Positions 26,333 to 35,521 of a stretch of 63,690 nucleotides of DNA are shown piece by piece; positions within the stretch are counted from its first letter, which is position 1, and every line of letters begins with the position of its first letter. The notes under the pieces were generated by a model that saw nothing but the letters and a program-made list of their open reading frames with translations, was not told where the DNA came from and ran no database searches. Position numbers and translations under genes: made by a program. Origin of the DNA: Clostridium polyendosporum (GTDB taxonomy: Bacteria > Bacillota > Clostridia > Clostridiales > Clostridiaceae); contig NZ_BOPZ01000022.1 of the NCBI RefSeq assembly GCF_018332455.1, forward strand, positions 1-63,690, in the 5' to 3' direction.

Positions 26333-27532
26333 TTAGATCTCTGTATTCACTTCTAATAAAGGAAGATCAATATCAACCAAAGAAGGATACTTCAATCCTG
26401 TTCCTGTATTTAACAAAACAACTTTCTCATCTTGTTTTATAAAACCATTACTCAGCAGCTTAGTTAATGCAGCAACCAAAGTTGCTCCTTCAGGGCATAC
26501 AAGCATCCCTTCTGTCCTAGCTAATAACTTTAGTGAATCTATAATCTCTGAATCTTTTACTTCAACTGCTGTGCCTTTACTTTCCCTTACAGCTTCTAAC
26601 ACTAAGAAGTCTCCCAAGGCCTTTGGTACACGTATTCCACCGGCTATAGTTTGAGCATTGGCACAAAACTCAGAAGTTTCACTTCCTTCATTGAAAGCCT
26701 TAACAATCGGATTACATCCCTCTGATTGTACAGCAATAAGTTTAGGTACTTTTTCTCCAATCCATCCCAGTTCCTTTAACTCCTGAAAAGCCTTCCAAAT
26801 TCCAATTATACCTACCCCGCCACCAGTAGGATAAAGTATTGCATCGGGAAACTCCCAATTAAAATATTCTGCAATCTCAATTCCCATTGTCTTCTTGCCT
26901 TCGATCCTATAAGGTTCTTTTAATGTAGCTGCATCAAACCAACCATGTCTTGCAACTCCACCAGCAATTATCTTACCTGCATCAGATATCAACCCTTTTA
27001 CTAAATATGTCTTAGCTCCATAAATAAAGCTTTCTTTTTTAGCTAAATCAGGTGCATCTTCAGGCATAGCTACTATTAATTCAATTCCTGCCCTAGCGGA
27101 ATAAGCTGCCCAAGCACCTCCAGCATTACCAGCTGTAGGCATCGCTATTGTCTTAACACCCAATTCCTTAGCTTTTGAAACTCCTACTGCTGCACCTCTT
27201 GACTTAAATGTACCAGTGGGATTTAAGCCTTCATCTTTTATATATAAGTTATCCATTCCTAATTCTTCACCTAACGATGATGCTTTTAATAATGGAGTAT
27301 CCCCTTCACCAAGGTTAATAATATTTTCCTCATTGGAAACGGGTAAAAGTTCTTTAAATCTCCATAATCCCTTTTGTCTATTCTTAAATACAGATTTACT
27401 AACATTATTTTTTATTGTCTCTAAGTCATACCTAGCTAATAATGGACCACCACAATGACATAAATTACGTGGTATATCTGCAGAATACCTTTCTTTACAT
27501 TTAGCACATTCTAATAAAGTTAAATAACTCAT
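26333..27532 (-). CDS. threonine-synthase-like PLP enzyme
   Basis: A 399-aa fold-type II PLP enzyme. An N-terminal zinc-ribbon-like segment (CAKC, then CHCGG) precedes the catalytic core. The PLP lysine is in NPTGTFKSRGA and phosphate loops are PTAGNAGGAW and PTGGGVGIIG. This architecture is archaeal-type ThrC (class I, short). Threonine synthase uses O-phosphohomoserine. Its presence inside a sulfonate-importer operon under a Cys T-box is odd, and related enzymes such as cysteate synthase use sulfite with phosphoserine. I cannot tell which reaction it performs. Confidence 0.75.
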   Translation of the reverse strand: MSYLTLLECAKCKERYSADIPRNLCHCGGPLLARYDLETIKNNVSKSVFKNRQKGLWRFKELLPVSNEENIINLGEGDTPLLKASSLGEELGMDNLYIKDEGLNPTGTFKSRGAAVGVSKAKELGVKTIAMPTAGNAGGAWAAYSARAGIELIVAMPEDAPDLAKKESFIYGAKTYLVKGLISDAGKIIAGGVARHGWFDAATLKEPYRIEGKKTMGIEIAEYFNWEFPDAILYPTGGGVGIIGIWKAFQELKELGWIGEKVPKLIAVQSEGCNPIVKAFNEGSETSEFCANAQTIAGGIRVPKALGDFLVLEAVRESKGTAVEVKDSEIIDSLKLLARTEGMLVCPEGATLVAALTKLLSNGFIKQDEKVVLLNTGTGLKYPSLVDIDLPLLEVNTEI

Positions 27533-27683
27533 TCAACAATACTCCTTCTACATTTTTATATTCTATCTTTTTAAATAACTGTTTTCTGCATACTTGCTCA
27601 TTTTCATTAAAATTGATTGTATTTTACACTCTTTTCTTTTTGCTCTTTAACCAGTAAAATCAACTGATTTCGTGCAACCACCT

Positions 27684-27708
27684 CAATTATACATATATGT
27701 TTACTAGG
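27684..27708 (-). promoter_or_regulatory. CymR-like operator inside the third importer operon
   Basis: The minus strand reads CTAGTAAACATATATGTATAA, matching the operators at the other sulfur promoters. It lies in the 204-bp gap between the ATPase and the threonine-synthase-like gene. I see no well-spaced -35/-10 pair beside it, so an internal promoter is only possible. Confidence 0.45.
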
Positions 27709-27736
27709 TTTAAGTGCGTAGTTTATCTAAAAAACC

Positions 27737-28528
27737 CTAAATATCATAGACGAAAGGTCTATCTACCTGAGCAAAAAACTCATCGTAAATCTTTTTACGA
27801 ATCTGCATAAAGTCATAACTGCTGCGATCACGTGGCCTAGGCAAATCTACTGGCACTATCTTTTTTACCATTCCTGGTCTGCTGGACATAACCACTACCC
27901 TATCACCAAGATAAATTGCTTCATCGATATCGTGAGTTACTAGTATCATAGTAGTCTTTTCTTTCTCCCATATTCTTAAAACTTCTTGCTGCATATTAAT
28001 ACGAGTCATAGCATCAAGAGCTCCAAAAGGTTCATCCAATAAAAGCACTTTAGGCTTATTTACTAAAGCTCTTGCAATACTGATTCTCTGCTGCATCCCC
28101 CCTGATAATTGGTGTGGATAAGCTTTAGCAAAACTGTTCAAACCAACCAACTCAAGATGCTCCTGAACAATCTCATTTTTATCAGCAGTATATGTTTTAT
28201 TACTCAGACCAAACGCTACATTCTGCTCTACTGTTAACCAAGGGAAAAGACGAGACTCTTGAAAAACCATTCCTCTATCAGTACCAGGACCCTTAATAGG
28301 TTCATCTCCTAAAAGAATTTTCCCCTCGTAATTTTTCTCTAATCCAACCATTATTCTCAACAAAGTACTTTTACCACAACCACTTGCACCTACAATACTT
28401 AAAAACTCACCGGATTTTACTGTTAAGTTTACATTATTAAGTGCGGTAACACTACCAGTATCTATTTTAAAATTTTTAGTTAAATTTTCTATCTTTAGAG
28501 CTTGAGCTGATTCTACTTCAAAACCCAT
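27737..28528 (-). CDS. aliphatic-sulfonate/NMT1-type ABC transporter ATP-binding protein (third importer)
   Basis: A 263-aa SsuB-family ATPase with Walker A GASGCGKST, signature LSGGMQQRISIARALV, Walker [15 protein letters not shown] and VTHDIDEAI. About 70% identical by eye to the ATPase at 14250. It follows the permease by 17 nt. The operon continues with the threonine-synthase-like gene and the binding protein. Confidence 0.9.
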   Translation of the reverse strand: MGFEVESAQALKIENLTKNFKIDTGSVTALNNVNLTVKSGEFLSIVGASGCGKSTLLRIMVGLEKNYEGKILLGDEPIKGPGTDRGMVFQESRLFPWLTVEQNVAFGLSNKTYTADKNEIVQEHLELVGLNSFAKAYPHQLSGGMQQRISIARALVNKPKVLLLDEPFGALDAMTRINMQQEVLRIWEKEKTTMILVTHDIDEAIYLGDRVVVMSSRPGMVKKIVPVDLPRPRDRSSYDFMQIRKKIYDEFFAQVDRPFVYDI

Positions 28529-28544
28529 ACTTACTCCCCCCTAA

Positions 28545-29375
28545 CTAACTTCGATTATTCACATTCCATTTTACAATTGAAAACTCTAACTTTTTGATTA
28601 TAACGTCTATTAAAATACCTACAATACCTATTGAGAAAACTCCAACTAACATTATATCTGGCTGTGATAACTCTCTAGCATAAGCTATTTTATAACCAAT
28701 ACCCGATGAAGCTGCAATTATTTCTGCCGCAATAACACTCATCCAAGCAGTACCAATTCCTATGCGCAAACCTGTAAATATAGATGGAAGAGCCGATGGA
28801 AGAACAACCTTTGTTAATACATTAATCTTATTTTTTTCTAAAATTTCTGCAACCTCAATATACTTTTTATCAGTGTTTTTTATTCCATGAATTGTATTAA
28901 GTAATATGGGCCAAAAACTACCAATAGCTATTACTGTTATCTTTGAGGCTTCGTCAATTCCCATCCACAGTATAAGTACAGGTACCCAAGCAACAATAGG
29001 AATAGGACGTAAAATACCTATTATTAAATTAAGTGCTTTTTCAGCTCCCTTAAAAAGTCCTATTGCTACTCCGAAGCTTATACCCAAAAAAGCTCCTAGA
29101 CAAAAACCTTCAAAAACTCTAATGATGCTAATTGTTAAATGTTCAATTAATTCTCCAGTACGTAGCATATCAAGTAGCGCTATACCAATAACTGATGGTG
29201 CTGGAAGAATAGATGATCTAATAATCCCATTTTCGCCCAATAGCTCCCAAATTATTAATAATATCACTGGTGCTATCAATGGGATAAAAATATCTTTAAC
29301 AATTGAAAAATTAAGAAGACTATTTTTATTAAATCTTGTTTTATTTATGCTGACTTTCAAACTATTTAGACTCAT
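28545..29375 (-). CDS. aliphatic-sulfonate/NMT1-type ABC transporter permease (third importer)
   Basis: A 276-aa SsuC-family permease with six predicted membrane segments and an EAA loop around VAEILEKNKINVLTKVVLPS. First gene behind the second Cys T-box. The organisation permease-ATPase-...-radical SAM repeats that of the operon at 11.4-16 kb, pointing to module duplication. Confidence 0.9.
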   Translation of the reverse strand: MSLNSLKVSINKTRFNKNSLLNFSIVKDIFIPLIAPVILLIIWELLGENGIIRSSILPAPSVIGIALLDMLRTGELIEHLTISIIRVFEGFCLGAFLGISFGVAIGLFKGAEKALNLIIGILRPIPIVAWVPVLILWMGIDEASKITVIAIGSFWPILLNTIHGIKNTDKKYIEVAEILEKNKINVLTKVVLPSALPSIFTGLRIGIGTAWMSVIAAEIIAASSGIGYKIAYARELSQPDIMLVGVFSIGIVGILIDVIIKKLEFSIVKWNVNNRS

Positions 29376-29419
29376 TTTAACCCTCCTAAACTGTCATTTT
29401 AATTATAATTTCATATAAA

Positions 29420-29690
29420 AAAAATTCTCCCTCTAAAAATACAGAGGCAGAATTATTTATTCCGCGGTTCCACTCTGATTATCATACATACTAAAATGCA
29501 TGATATCTCACATAAAAAGTATAAGAAAATACCTTAACGCTGTAACAGGCGTACCTGCTGGAGTCTACTACTACTTCAATCCAGTACTCTGGGATGCACT
29601 TCCACTAAGTTCCATTTAAAGTCCTTTTCAGCCAGTGAGGACTTCTCTCTGAAAATTTTCCTTAATATACTTCTTCCCTTCATTGCTTTT
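29420..29690 (-). promoter_or_regulatory. Cys-specific T-box leader of the third importer/metK operon
   Basis: The T-box core AGAGTGGAACCGCGGA lies at 29477-29461 and its terminator (AATTCTGCCTCT against AGAGGGAGAATT) at 29454-29423 with a T-run. The specifier loop reads GAAGTGCATCC with UGC at 29598-29596, so tRNA-Cys is sensed. The sequence is very similar to the T-box at 11051-11340, so one probably arose by duplication. Confidence 0.92.
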
Positions 29691-29710
29691 AACTTAATTT
29701 ATTTTCCTAT

Positions 29711-29760
29711 TATTCATATATGTTTAGTAGTATTGTAACCTTCTATATATACTATGTCAA
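29711..29760 (-). promoter_or_regulatory. promoter and operator of the third importer operon
   Basis: TTGACA (29760-29755) and TACAAT (29737-29732) have a 17-bp spacer. Downstream is ACTAAACATATATGAATAA, the CymR-like operator overlapping the likely start site. This is the same arrangement as at 11344-11393. No other feature is seen in 29761-29892. Confidence 0.75.
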
Positions 29761-29892
29761 TACCCTTTATTTAAATACAACCAAATTATCCATTAATTAT
29801 AAAAATTATTATTTAATTTAATGTATACATAAACGACTTCATATACGTTTTTCACATAATCATTTTTTATAACAGTTGTTTCTAAATGACTG

Positions 29893-30312
29893 TTATTGCC
29901 AAAATTGACTCATTCCACAGCCAAAATTCTTATTAGGTCTTTTCCAAAAACCAAATTTTTCATAAAAATTCTCTTTACCTTTTGCCGCCATTAACCCCAC
30001 AATAGCACCAGAACAAGCATTTTTGCTTATAAAACTCATAATTTTGCCCATCATTTCTAATCCAATTCCCATTCTTTGATATATAGGATTTACAATGACA
30101 TCATGTATATAAAAGCAAGTAACTCCATCCCCTACTATTCTTGAAATACCAATAACTTCTCCATTTAAAATTGCACAAACTCCATAAAGGGAATTTTCTA
30201 ATCCCTTTTCCATAGAACATCTATCTCGAATTTTCAGTCCTACCAACTTTCGCAAATTAAACAATTCATCCGCTGTTGGTTTTCTTTCTATTAATTCGTA
30301 ATCATTAATTAT
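29893..30312 (-). CDS. GNAT-family N-acetyltransferase
   Basis: A ~139-aa GNAT protein. DVIVNPIYQRMGIGLEMMGKIM contains the acetyl-CoA pyrophosphate loop, and ENFYEKFGFWKRP is the usual C-terminal motif. Family members start shortly before NDYELIERKPT. The frame here extends back to an ATA codon at 30312 that stands seven bases after AAGGGGG, exactly where ATG should be. The next conventional start is TTG at 30264, which would lose the first 16 residues. Substrate unknown and no link to the sulfur genes is evident. Confidence 0.7.
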   Translation of the reverse strand: MINDYELIERKPTADELFNLRKLVGLKIRDRCSMEKGLENSLYGVCAILNGEVIGISRIVGDGVTCFYIHDVIVNPIYQRMGIGLEMMGKIMSFISKNACSGAIVGLMAAKGKENFYEKFGFWKRPNKNFGCGMSQFWQ

Positions 30313-30557
30313 ATGAATACCCCCTTAATTTTTTTCATATTTCAATGATATTTTCATTTCCTATTCAAAGCAAAGTGACTCTTCTGCTAACACATACATT
30401 CCCCGTATATAAAATAGTTAAATATATTCTGCACTTCAGAAAAGTCAACAAATACTCAACAGTTTTGCCACATGAAAATTAACATTTATTGATTTATATT
30501 ATTAAGATAGGCGTAATTGCATCTCACACGGATTCACCAAGTAGTTCTTCAATATTA

Positions 30558-31631
30558 TTAAATAATATAATCATCAGGTATAAATACCTTCACATCCTTC
30601 GGTCTAATGTATACTTCTTCACCCTCATGAAGCTTCAATTCACGATAAACATCCTTACTTAACTCTGCTTCTAAATACTCTCCTGTGTCCACCCGCTTTA
30701 ACTCTAAATGTACAAATGGCCCAACTGCCCTGATAAATAAAATATTAGCTTGAATAAAGTTTTTATCTATATTTTCACGCTTTATCTCAATATCATGAGG
30801 TCGAGCATAGCTTATTGCTCTAGCATCCTTAGTTTCACTGTGTTCTGGCGCATCAATCTGAATTGATCCGATTTGTACCTTTCCATTACTAATTCTACCG
30901 TGGAACAGGTTAACATTTCCAAGAAAATCATATACAAAAGGATTAGCAGGATTTTCATATACTTCTTCTGGTGTACCAATTTGTTCTATTCTGCCCTTAT
31001 TTAATATTACAATTCGGTCAGCAACATCCAATGCTTCCTCTTGATCATGAGTTACAAATACACTTGTAATAGGGTACTCATCATGAAGTCTTCTTAACCA
31101 GCGGCGGAGATCTTTTCGTACTTTTGCATCTAATGCTCCAAAAGGTTCATCGAGCAGTAAAACTTTAGGTTCTACTGCTAAAGCTCTAGCAAGTGCAATC
31201 CTTTGCCTCTGTCCTCCTGATAGCTGGTTTGGATAGCGCTCTGCTAGTTCTTCCATTTTAACTAGTTCAAGTAATTCATGAACTTTTTTATGAATTTCTT
31301 TCTTACTTGGTCTATATTTACGTAAACGGACTTTTAAACCAAACGCTACATTTTCAAAAACAGTTAAATGACGGAATAAAGCATAATGCTGAAATACAAA
31401 TCCTACTCTCCTATCCTGAATTCTTTTATCTGTATGGTTTTCCCCATCAAAATAAATATTTCCCTGATCTGCAGTTTCAAGTCCTGCAATAATTCTGAGT
31501 AGTGTAGTTTTACCTGAACCAGAAGGTCCAAGTAGTGCAACCAACTCGCCAGTCTCGATTTTCAAGTTAATATCATCTAAAGCCTTAAAAGCACCGAATT
31601 TTTTTGATATATTACTAACTTCAATACTCAT
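30558..31631 (-). CDS. cysA: sulfate/thiosulfate ABC transporter ATP-binding protein
   Basis: A 357-aa CysA-family ATPase with Walker [10 protein letters not shown], signature [16 protein letters not shown], Walker [16 protein letters not shown] and VTHDQEEAL. The C-terminal ~100 residues form the TOBE-like regulatory domain ([10 protein letters not shown]). Last gene of sbp-cysT-cysW-cysA, which imports sulfate as the inorganic sulfur source. No sulfate-reduction genes follow in this window. Confidence 0.95.
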   Translation of the reverse strand: MSIEVSNISKKFGAFKALDDINLKIETGELVALLGPSGSGKTTLLRIIAGLETADQGNIYFDGENHTDKRIQDRRVGFVFQHYALFRHLTVFENVAFGLKVRLRKYRPSKKEIHKKVHELLELVKMEELAERYPNQLSGGQRQRIALARALAVEPKVLLLDEPFGALDAKVRKDLRRWLRRLHDEYPITSVFVTHDQEEALDVADRIVILNKGRIEQIGTPEEVYENPANPFVYDFLGNVNLFHGRISNGKVQIGSIQIDAPEHSETKDARAISYARPHDIEIKRENIDKNFIQANILFIRAVGPFVHLELKRVDTGEYLEAELSKDVYRELKLHEGEEVYIRPKDVKVFIPDDYII

Positions 31632-31646
31632 ATCAAACCCCTCCCT

Positions 31647-32543
31647 CTATATACTACTCTGTTTATCTAATGTTCTACTGACTTTCCATTCCACAATATT
31701 TTTTACTATTAGATTAATCACTGCTACAACCGTTAGCAAAGATGCCACAGCAAATGCAGACGCAAATTTATACTCATTGTATAATATCTCTACATGTAAA
31801 GGTAATGTATTAGTAACACCTCGTATATGTCCTGAAACTACTGATACAGCCCCGAATTCTCCAGCTGCTCTGGCTGCTGTGAGGATAACTCCATATAAAA
31901 GAGCCCATTTTATATTTGGTAAAGTAACCTTCCAAAAGGTTTGCCACCCACTTGCACCTAAAGTTAAAGCTGCTTCTTCTTCTGAATTCCCTTGAGACTG
32001 CATTAATGGAATTAGCTCACGAGCTACAAATGGGAATGTAACAAAAACTGTAGCTAAAATAATGCCTGGCTTTGCAAAGATTATATTGATGTTATGTTTT
32101 GATAACCATGAACCAAATAAGCCGTGATTAGTACTAAAAAGCAATACAAAGATAAGTCCCGCAATGACAGGAGAAATAGCAAAAGGCAAATCAATAATTG
32201 TAAGCAATATATTTTTTCCTTTAAACTCAAATTTAGCTATAGCCCATGAAGCAGCAAGACCAAAGATTGTATTTAAAGGTACAGCTACAGCTACAGTTAT
32301 GAGAGTTAGCTGTAAAGCAGCTAAAGCCATTGGATCACTTATTGAAGCAATATATACTGAAATACCTTTCTCAAAGGCCTTAGCAAAAACAGCAATTAAT
32401 GGAATAATTATAATTATGCCAACATAAATAAGAGCTATAATTGTTAATAAAAACCGAACTATTCTTGATTCTCCTGTAACTTTTCTCTGTGCAACAGAAG
32501 TAGTTTTTGTCTGTAGCGAAATGTTTCCCCCCAAAATTTTCAC
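31647..32543 (-). CDS. cysW: sulfate/thiosulfate ABC transporter permease CysW
   Basis: A ~298-aa permease with six membrane segments, DLPFAISPVIAGLIFVLLF and AARAAGEFGAVSVVSGHI, both characteristic of CysW. Start uncertain: the GTG at 32543 directly touches AGGAGG, while a TTG at 32534 would have proper spacing. The gene begins 4 nt after cysT ends. Forms the membrane channel with CysT. Confidence 0.93.
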   Translation of the reverse strand: MKILGGNISLQTKTTSVAQRKVTGESRIVRFLLTIIALIYVGIIIIIPLIAVFAKAFEKGISVYIASISDPMALAALQLTLITVAVAVPLNTIFGLAASWAIAKFEFKGKNILLTIIDLPFAISPVIAGLIFVLLFSTNHGLFGSWLSKHNINIIFAKPGIILATVFVTFPFVARELIPLMQSQGNSEEEAALTLGASGWQTFWKVTLPNIKWALLYGVILTAARAAGEFGAVSVVSGHIRGVTNTLPLHVEILYNEYKFASAFAVASLLTVVAVINLIVKNIVEWKVSRTLDKQSSI

Positions 32544-32547
32544 CCTC

Positions 32548-33399
32548 CTATCTTCCAGTATGACGTGTGTTATTCCACCACTGAAATAAATTTATAATCA
32601 AAAGCATAATAAAAGAAATAATAAGCATAACAGCAGCAATAGCTGTAGCTCCGTTATAATCATATTGTTCTAGTTTTGTCAAAATCATAAGTGGCGTAAT
32701 CTCTGTTTTCAACGGCATGTTTCCGGATATGAAAACAACAGATCCATATTCCCCTAAAGCTCTAGCAAAAGCTAATGCAAAACCAGTTAATAAAGCTGGA
32801 AAAACTTCAGGAAATATTACTTTAAAAAAGGTCTGAATTTTATTAGCTCCTAAACTAGCTGCCGCCTCCTCAAATTCTAGATCAATATTCTGCAAAACTG
32901 GTTGAACAGTCCTTACAACAAAAGGTAATCCAATAAAAGTAAGTGCAATAACTATTCCATAATAAGTGTAGGAAACCTTAATTCCAAATGAAGCAAAATA
33001 TTTGCCAATCCACCCATTCTCCGTATACAAAGAGGTTAATGTTATTCCAGCTACTGCAGTTGGTAGAGCGAAAGGTAAATCTACAAGCCCATCAATTATT
33101 TTACGACCTGGAAAAGAATATCTAGTTAAGACCCATGCAAGTAGTAAACCAAAAATTGTATTAATAACCGCTGCAATAAATGAAGCTCCAAAAGTTACTT
33201 TATATGAAGCTATAACTCTCTGTTCAGTAACAATTTCCCAAAATTTATACAGCCCTATAGAAGATGAATTTATAAACACCATAGCTAATGGAATTAACAC
33301 CATTAAGCTTACATACAGAACAGTAAAGCCTGTTGTTATTCCAAAGCCAGGTATTATACTGTGTTGTTTAATTCTTAAAGACTTAACAGATAAATTCAT
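32548..33399 (-). CDS. cysT: sulfate/thiosulfate ABC transporter permease CysT
   Basis: A 283-aa permease with six membrane segments. [19 protein letters not shown] and [17 protein letters not shown] are CysT/CysU hallmarks. It follows sbp after a 233-nt gap that holds a repeat and a strong hairpin. Confidence 0.94.
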   Translation of the reverse strand: MNLSVKSLRIKQHSIIPGFGITTGFTVLYVSLMVLIPLAMVFINSSSIGLYKFWEIVTEQRVIASYKVTFGASFIAAVINTIFGLLLAWVLTRYSFPGRKIIDGLVDLPFALPTAVAGITLTSLYTENGWIGKYFASFGIKVSYTYYGIVIALTFIGLPFVVRTVQPVLQNIDLEFEEAAASLGANKIQTFFKVIFPEVFPALLTGFALAFARALGEYGSVVFISGNMPLKTEITPLMILTKLEQYDYNGATAIAAVMLIISFIMLLIINLFQWWNNTRHTGR

Positions 33400-33454
33400 T
33401 TGAGCGCCTCCTTACTTCCAGTAATCTATTAAATAAAGATGATTATCATCTTTT

Positions 33455-33510
33455 TATAGACACACAACTTCATAACTAATTGATTAAGGATTGAAGTTGT
33501 TTATCTTTAA
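33455..33510. repeat. dispersed ACAACTTCA palindrome
   Basis: Imperfect inverted repeat ACACAACTTCATAAC ... GATTGAAGTTGTTTATCTTT. Nearly the same sequence recurs at 34770-34823 and 43481-43535, and partial copies at 12560 and 58432. Confidence 0.75.
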
Positions 33511-33513
33511 TAA

Positions 33514-33561
33514 AGGAACAAGTTCAACATTAATTAGTAAAAATTTATCGAACTTGTTCCT
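33514..33561 (-). terminator. intercistronic hairpin between sbp and cysT
   Basis: A perfect 12-bp stem (AGGAACAAGTTC against GAACTTGTTCCT) with a 24-nt loop. There is only a short T-rich stretch after it, so partial termination or mRNA protection is likely, keeping the binding protein in excess of the permeases. Confidence 0.6.
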
Positions 33562-33632
33562 CTTAGAAATAGTATAGAAATCTTTATAATTTGTTTTCGC
33601 TTTTTATATCTACAAATTGTATTAGGTATAAA

Positions 33633-34733
33633 CTACTTCTTTACATAAATTTGATCAAAAATACCACCATCACTAAAATGTTCTTTTTGTGCTTTAGTCC
33701 ATCCACCAAATACATCATCAATTGTGAATAGATTTATTTTAGGAAACTGATTTTCATATTTTTTTGCAACAGCTTCATTTCTAGGACGATAGAAGTTTTT
33801 CGCAGCAATTTCCTGCCCCTCATCTGAATATAAGTACTGAAGGTATGCTTCTGCAACTTTGCGTGTACCCTTCTTATCAACATTAGAATCAACAACAGAC
33901 ACTGGTGGCTCTGCAAGTATACTGATTGAAGGTACAACTATATCAAATTTCCCTTCGCCAAATTCTCTGTTAGCTAGAAAAGCTTCATTTTCCCATGCAA
34001 TAAGTACATCACCTATACCACGTTCAGCAAATGTTGTAGTAGCACCTCTTGCTCCTGAATCCAACACTGGAACATTTTTAAATAATTGCTGTACAAACTC
34101 TTTTGCCTTATTTTGATCTGAACCATTTTTCTTTAATGCATATCCCCAAGCAGCAAGATAATTCCAACGTGCTCCTCCTGAAGTTTTTGGGTTTGGTGTA
34201 ATTACTGCAACTCCAGGTTTAATAAGGTCATCCCAATCCTTAATATTTTTAGGGTTTCCTTTGCGAACTAAGAAAACTATAGTAGATGTATAAGGAGTGG
34301 AGTTATCTGGCAACTTCTTTATCCAATTAGGATCAATCAATTGCTTCTTTTCATTAAGAGAGTCAATATCATAAGCAAGAGCTAGTGTAACTACGTCAGC
34401 ATCTAGTCCATCTATAACTGCTCTAGCTTGTTTTCCTGAACCACCATGAGATTGTTTTATAGTAACGTCTTTCCCAGTTTTGTTTTTCCAATAATTTGAA
34501 AAGGAACTATTATAAGACTCATATAATTCTCTAGTTGGATCGTATGAGACATTTAACAGTGTAATAGGCTTTGTATCTCCAGCTTGTTCCTTAGTAGTTG
34601 CTGCTTCTTGCTGCTTTGAAGCACTTGTACCGCATCCTACTAAAGCAATCTGAATGATTAATAATACTGTAGCAACTAGACTGTATTTAGTCTTTCTACC
34701 CCTTAACTTATTGACATTTGATTTAATAAACAT
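33633..34733 (-). CDS. sbp: sulfate-binding protein
   Basis: A 366-aa binding lipoprotein with a hydrophobic signal segment ending in [53 protein letters not shown] and [21 protein letters not shown] are standard sulfate-binding-protein motifs that wrap the oxyanion. First gene of the sulfate operon. Its leader once contained a Cys T-box, now collapsed, and its promoter still has the CymR-like operator. Confidence 0.95.
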   Translation of the reverse strand: MFIKSNVNKLRGRKTKYSLVATVLLIIQIALVGCGTSASKQQEAATTKEQAGDTKPITLLNVSYDPTRELYESYNSSFSNYWKNKTGKDVTIKQSHGGSGKQARAVIDGLDADVVTLALAYDIDSLNEKKQLIDPNWIKKLPDNSTPYTSTIVFLVRKGNPKNIKDWDDLIKPGVAVITPNPKTSGGARWNYLAAWGYALKKNGSDQNKAKEFVQQLFKNVPVLDSGARGATTTFAERGIGDVLIAWENEAFLANREFGEGKFDIVVPSISILAEPPVSVVDSNVDKKGTRKVAEAYLQYLYSDEGQEIAAKNFYRPRNEAVAKKYENQFPKINLFTIDDVFGGWTKAQKEHFSDGGIFDQIYVKK

Positions 34734-34769
34734 AAATATCTCCCCCTAAATATAAAACTTTGTACTTAT

Positions 34770-34823
34770 AGATATACAACTTCATAACTAAATTGATTAA
34801 TGACTGAAGTTGTTTATCTTTAT
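34770..34823. repeat. dispersed ACAACTTCA palindrome
   Basis: GATATACAACTTCATAACTA ... GACTGAAGTTGTTTATCTTT, the same unit as at 33455-33510. It lies in the sbp leader. Confidence 0.75.
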
Positions 34824-35096
34824 TTAAACCTAAACCATCTCTTTCATTGGCAATTTGGTTTCCTCCTAAATCTCTCAAATACCCTTTCCTAGTATTTATA
34901 TCGGAATAATATTATTCTATGCAATTTTACGAATTCTGAATACAGTAATTTTCAAATAATTCAATTAAACAGTTAAGTGTAGAAACAACTTAATTTAAAA
35001 TTTAAATTCTTAATAATATAAATATCTGTTTTAAGTTCAGTTGTTTTATCACTTTTCTCAGCCTAATCTTTTATGTTTTTGGTTTGTAATCTTATA

Positions 35097-35185
35097 AAAA
35101 AATTCTGTCTCTCAAAATACATAGTGAGAATTATATTGCAAAATATACTTTTTTCTACATTGCCACAACACCATTTCCTTTTCCA
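35097..35185 (-). promoter_or_regulatory. collapsed Cys T-box in the sbp leader
   Basis: The plus strand AATTCTGTCTCTCAAAATAC followed by ATAGTGAGAATTATATT matches, base for base over most of its length, the terminator region of the intact T-box at 11053-11090. The T-box core GTGGAACCGCGG, Stem I and the specifier are absent, about 200 nt missing. The promoter/operator at the other end is kept. It looks like an internal deletion that freed the sulfate operon from tRNA-Cys control. Apart from this, the repeat and the promoter, 34824-35521 holds no gene. Confidence 0.65.
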
Positions 35186-35189
35186 ACTA

Positions 35190-35237
35190 TTCTTATATGT
35201 TTACTGGTATTATAACGCTTTATATTTACCTAGTCAA
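35190..35237 (-). promoter_or_regulatory. sbp-cysTWA promoter and operator
   Basis: TTGACT (35237-35232) and TATAAT (35214-35209) have a 17-bp spacer. CAGTAAACATATAAGAATAG follows at once, one mismatch from the operator at the T-box promoters. Confidence 0.75.
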
Positions 35238-35371
35238 TAACTTTTTTGTATTAAATAATTAAACTTTGTATTAATATCCTCTTATACCAATTTATATTGA
35301 GAATCATTTGATAAATAGGTTATAATCCACAAATATTATACTGACTAAGCATCGAAACTACTCAACTTCAG

Positions 35372-35402
35372 CCACATTTCACTTTGTGAAATGTCTGCAA
35401 AT
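35372..35402 (-). repeat. dispersed TTTCAC/GTGAAA palindrome
   Basis: CCACATTTCACTTTGTGAAA then TGTCTGCAAATAA. It lies directly 3' (minus sense) of the BMC-operon terminator, as the copy at 51296-51420 does for the trp terminator. Confidence 0.65.
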
Positions 35403-35407
35403 AATAA

Positions 35408-35463
35408 AAAAAGAGGCTTTATCCCCTAAGTACATTCATTCATACTTTTTGGGATAGCCCCTT
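35408..35463 (-). terminator. terminator of the BMC operon
   Basis: Stem of GGGGCTATCCC against GGGATAAAGCC-type arms, followed on the minus strand by a T-run. The sequence is nearly the same as the trp-operon terminator at 51424-51472, so the pair probably moved with the adjacent repeat. Confidence 0.75.
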
Positions 35464-35521
35464 ACTTCATTCTTCAAATATTAACTTTTTCTTGTTGTTC
35501 TAGTTATGGAATTAATCTGCT

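Noticed and set aside
27608-27685. 24-codon GTG-initiated ORF between the ATPase and threonine-synthase-like genes
   Set aside because: No ribosome site, no recognisable sequence, and the frame is as expected by chance in AT-rich DNA.
5867-29375. Alkanesulfonate monooxygenase (SsuD/TauD) system
   Set aside because: The importers are of this type but no monooxygenase or flavin reductase is encoded, which is consistent with an anaerobe; desulfonation must use another chemistry.
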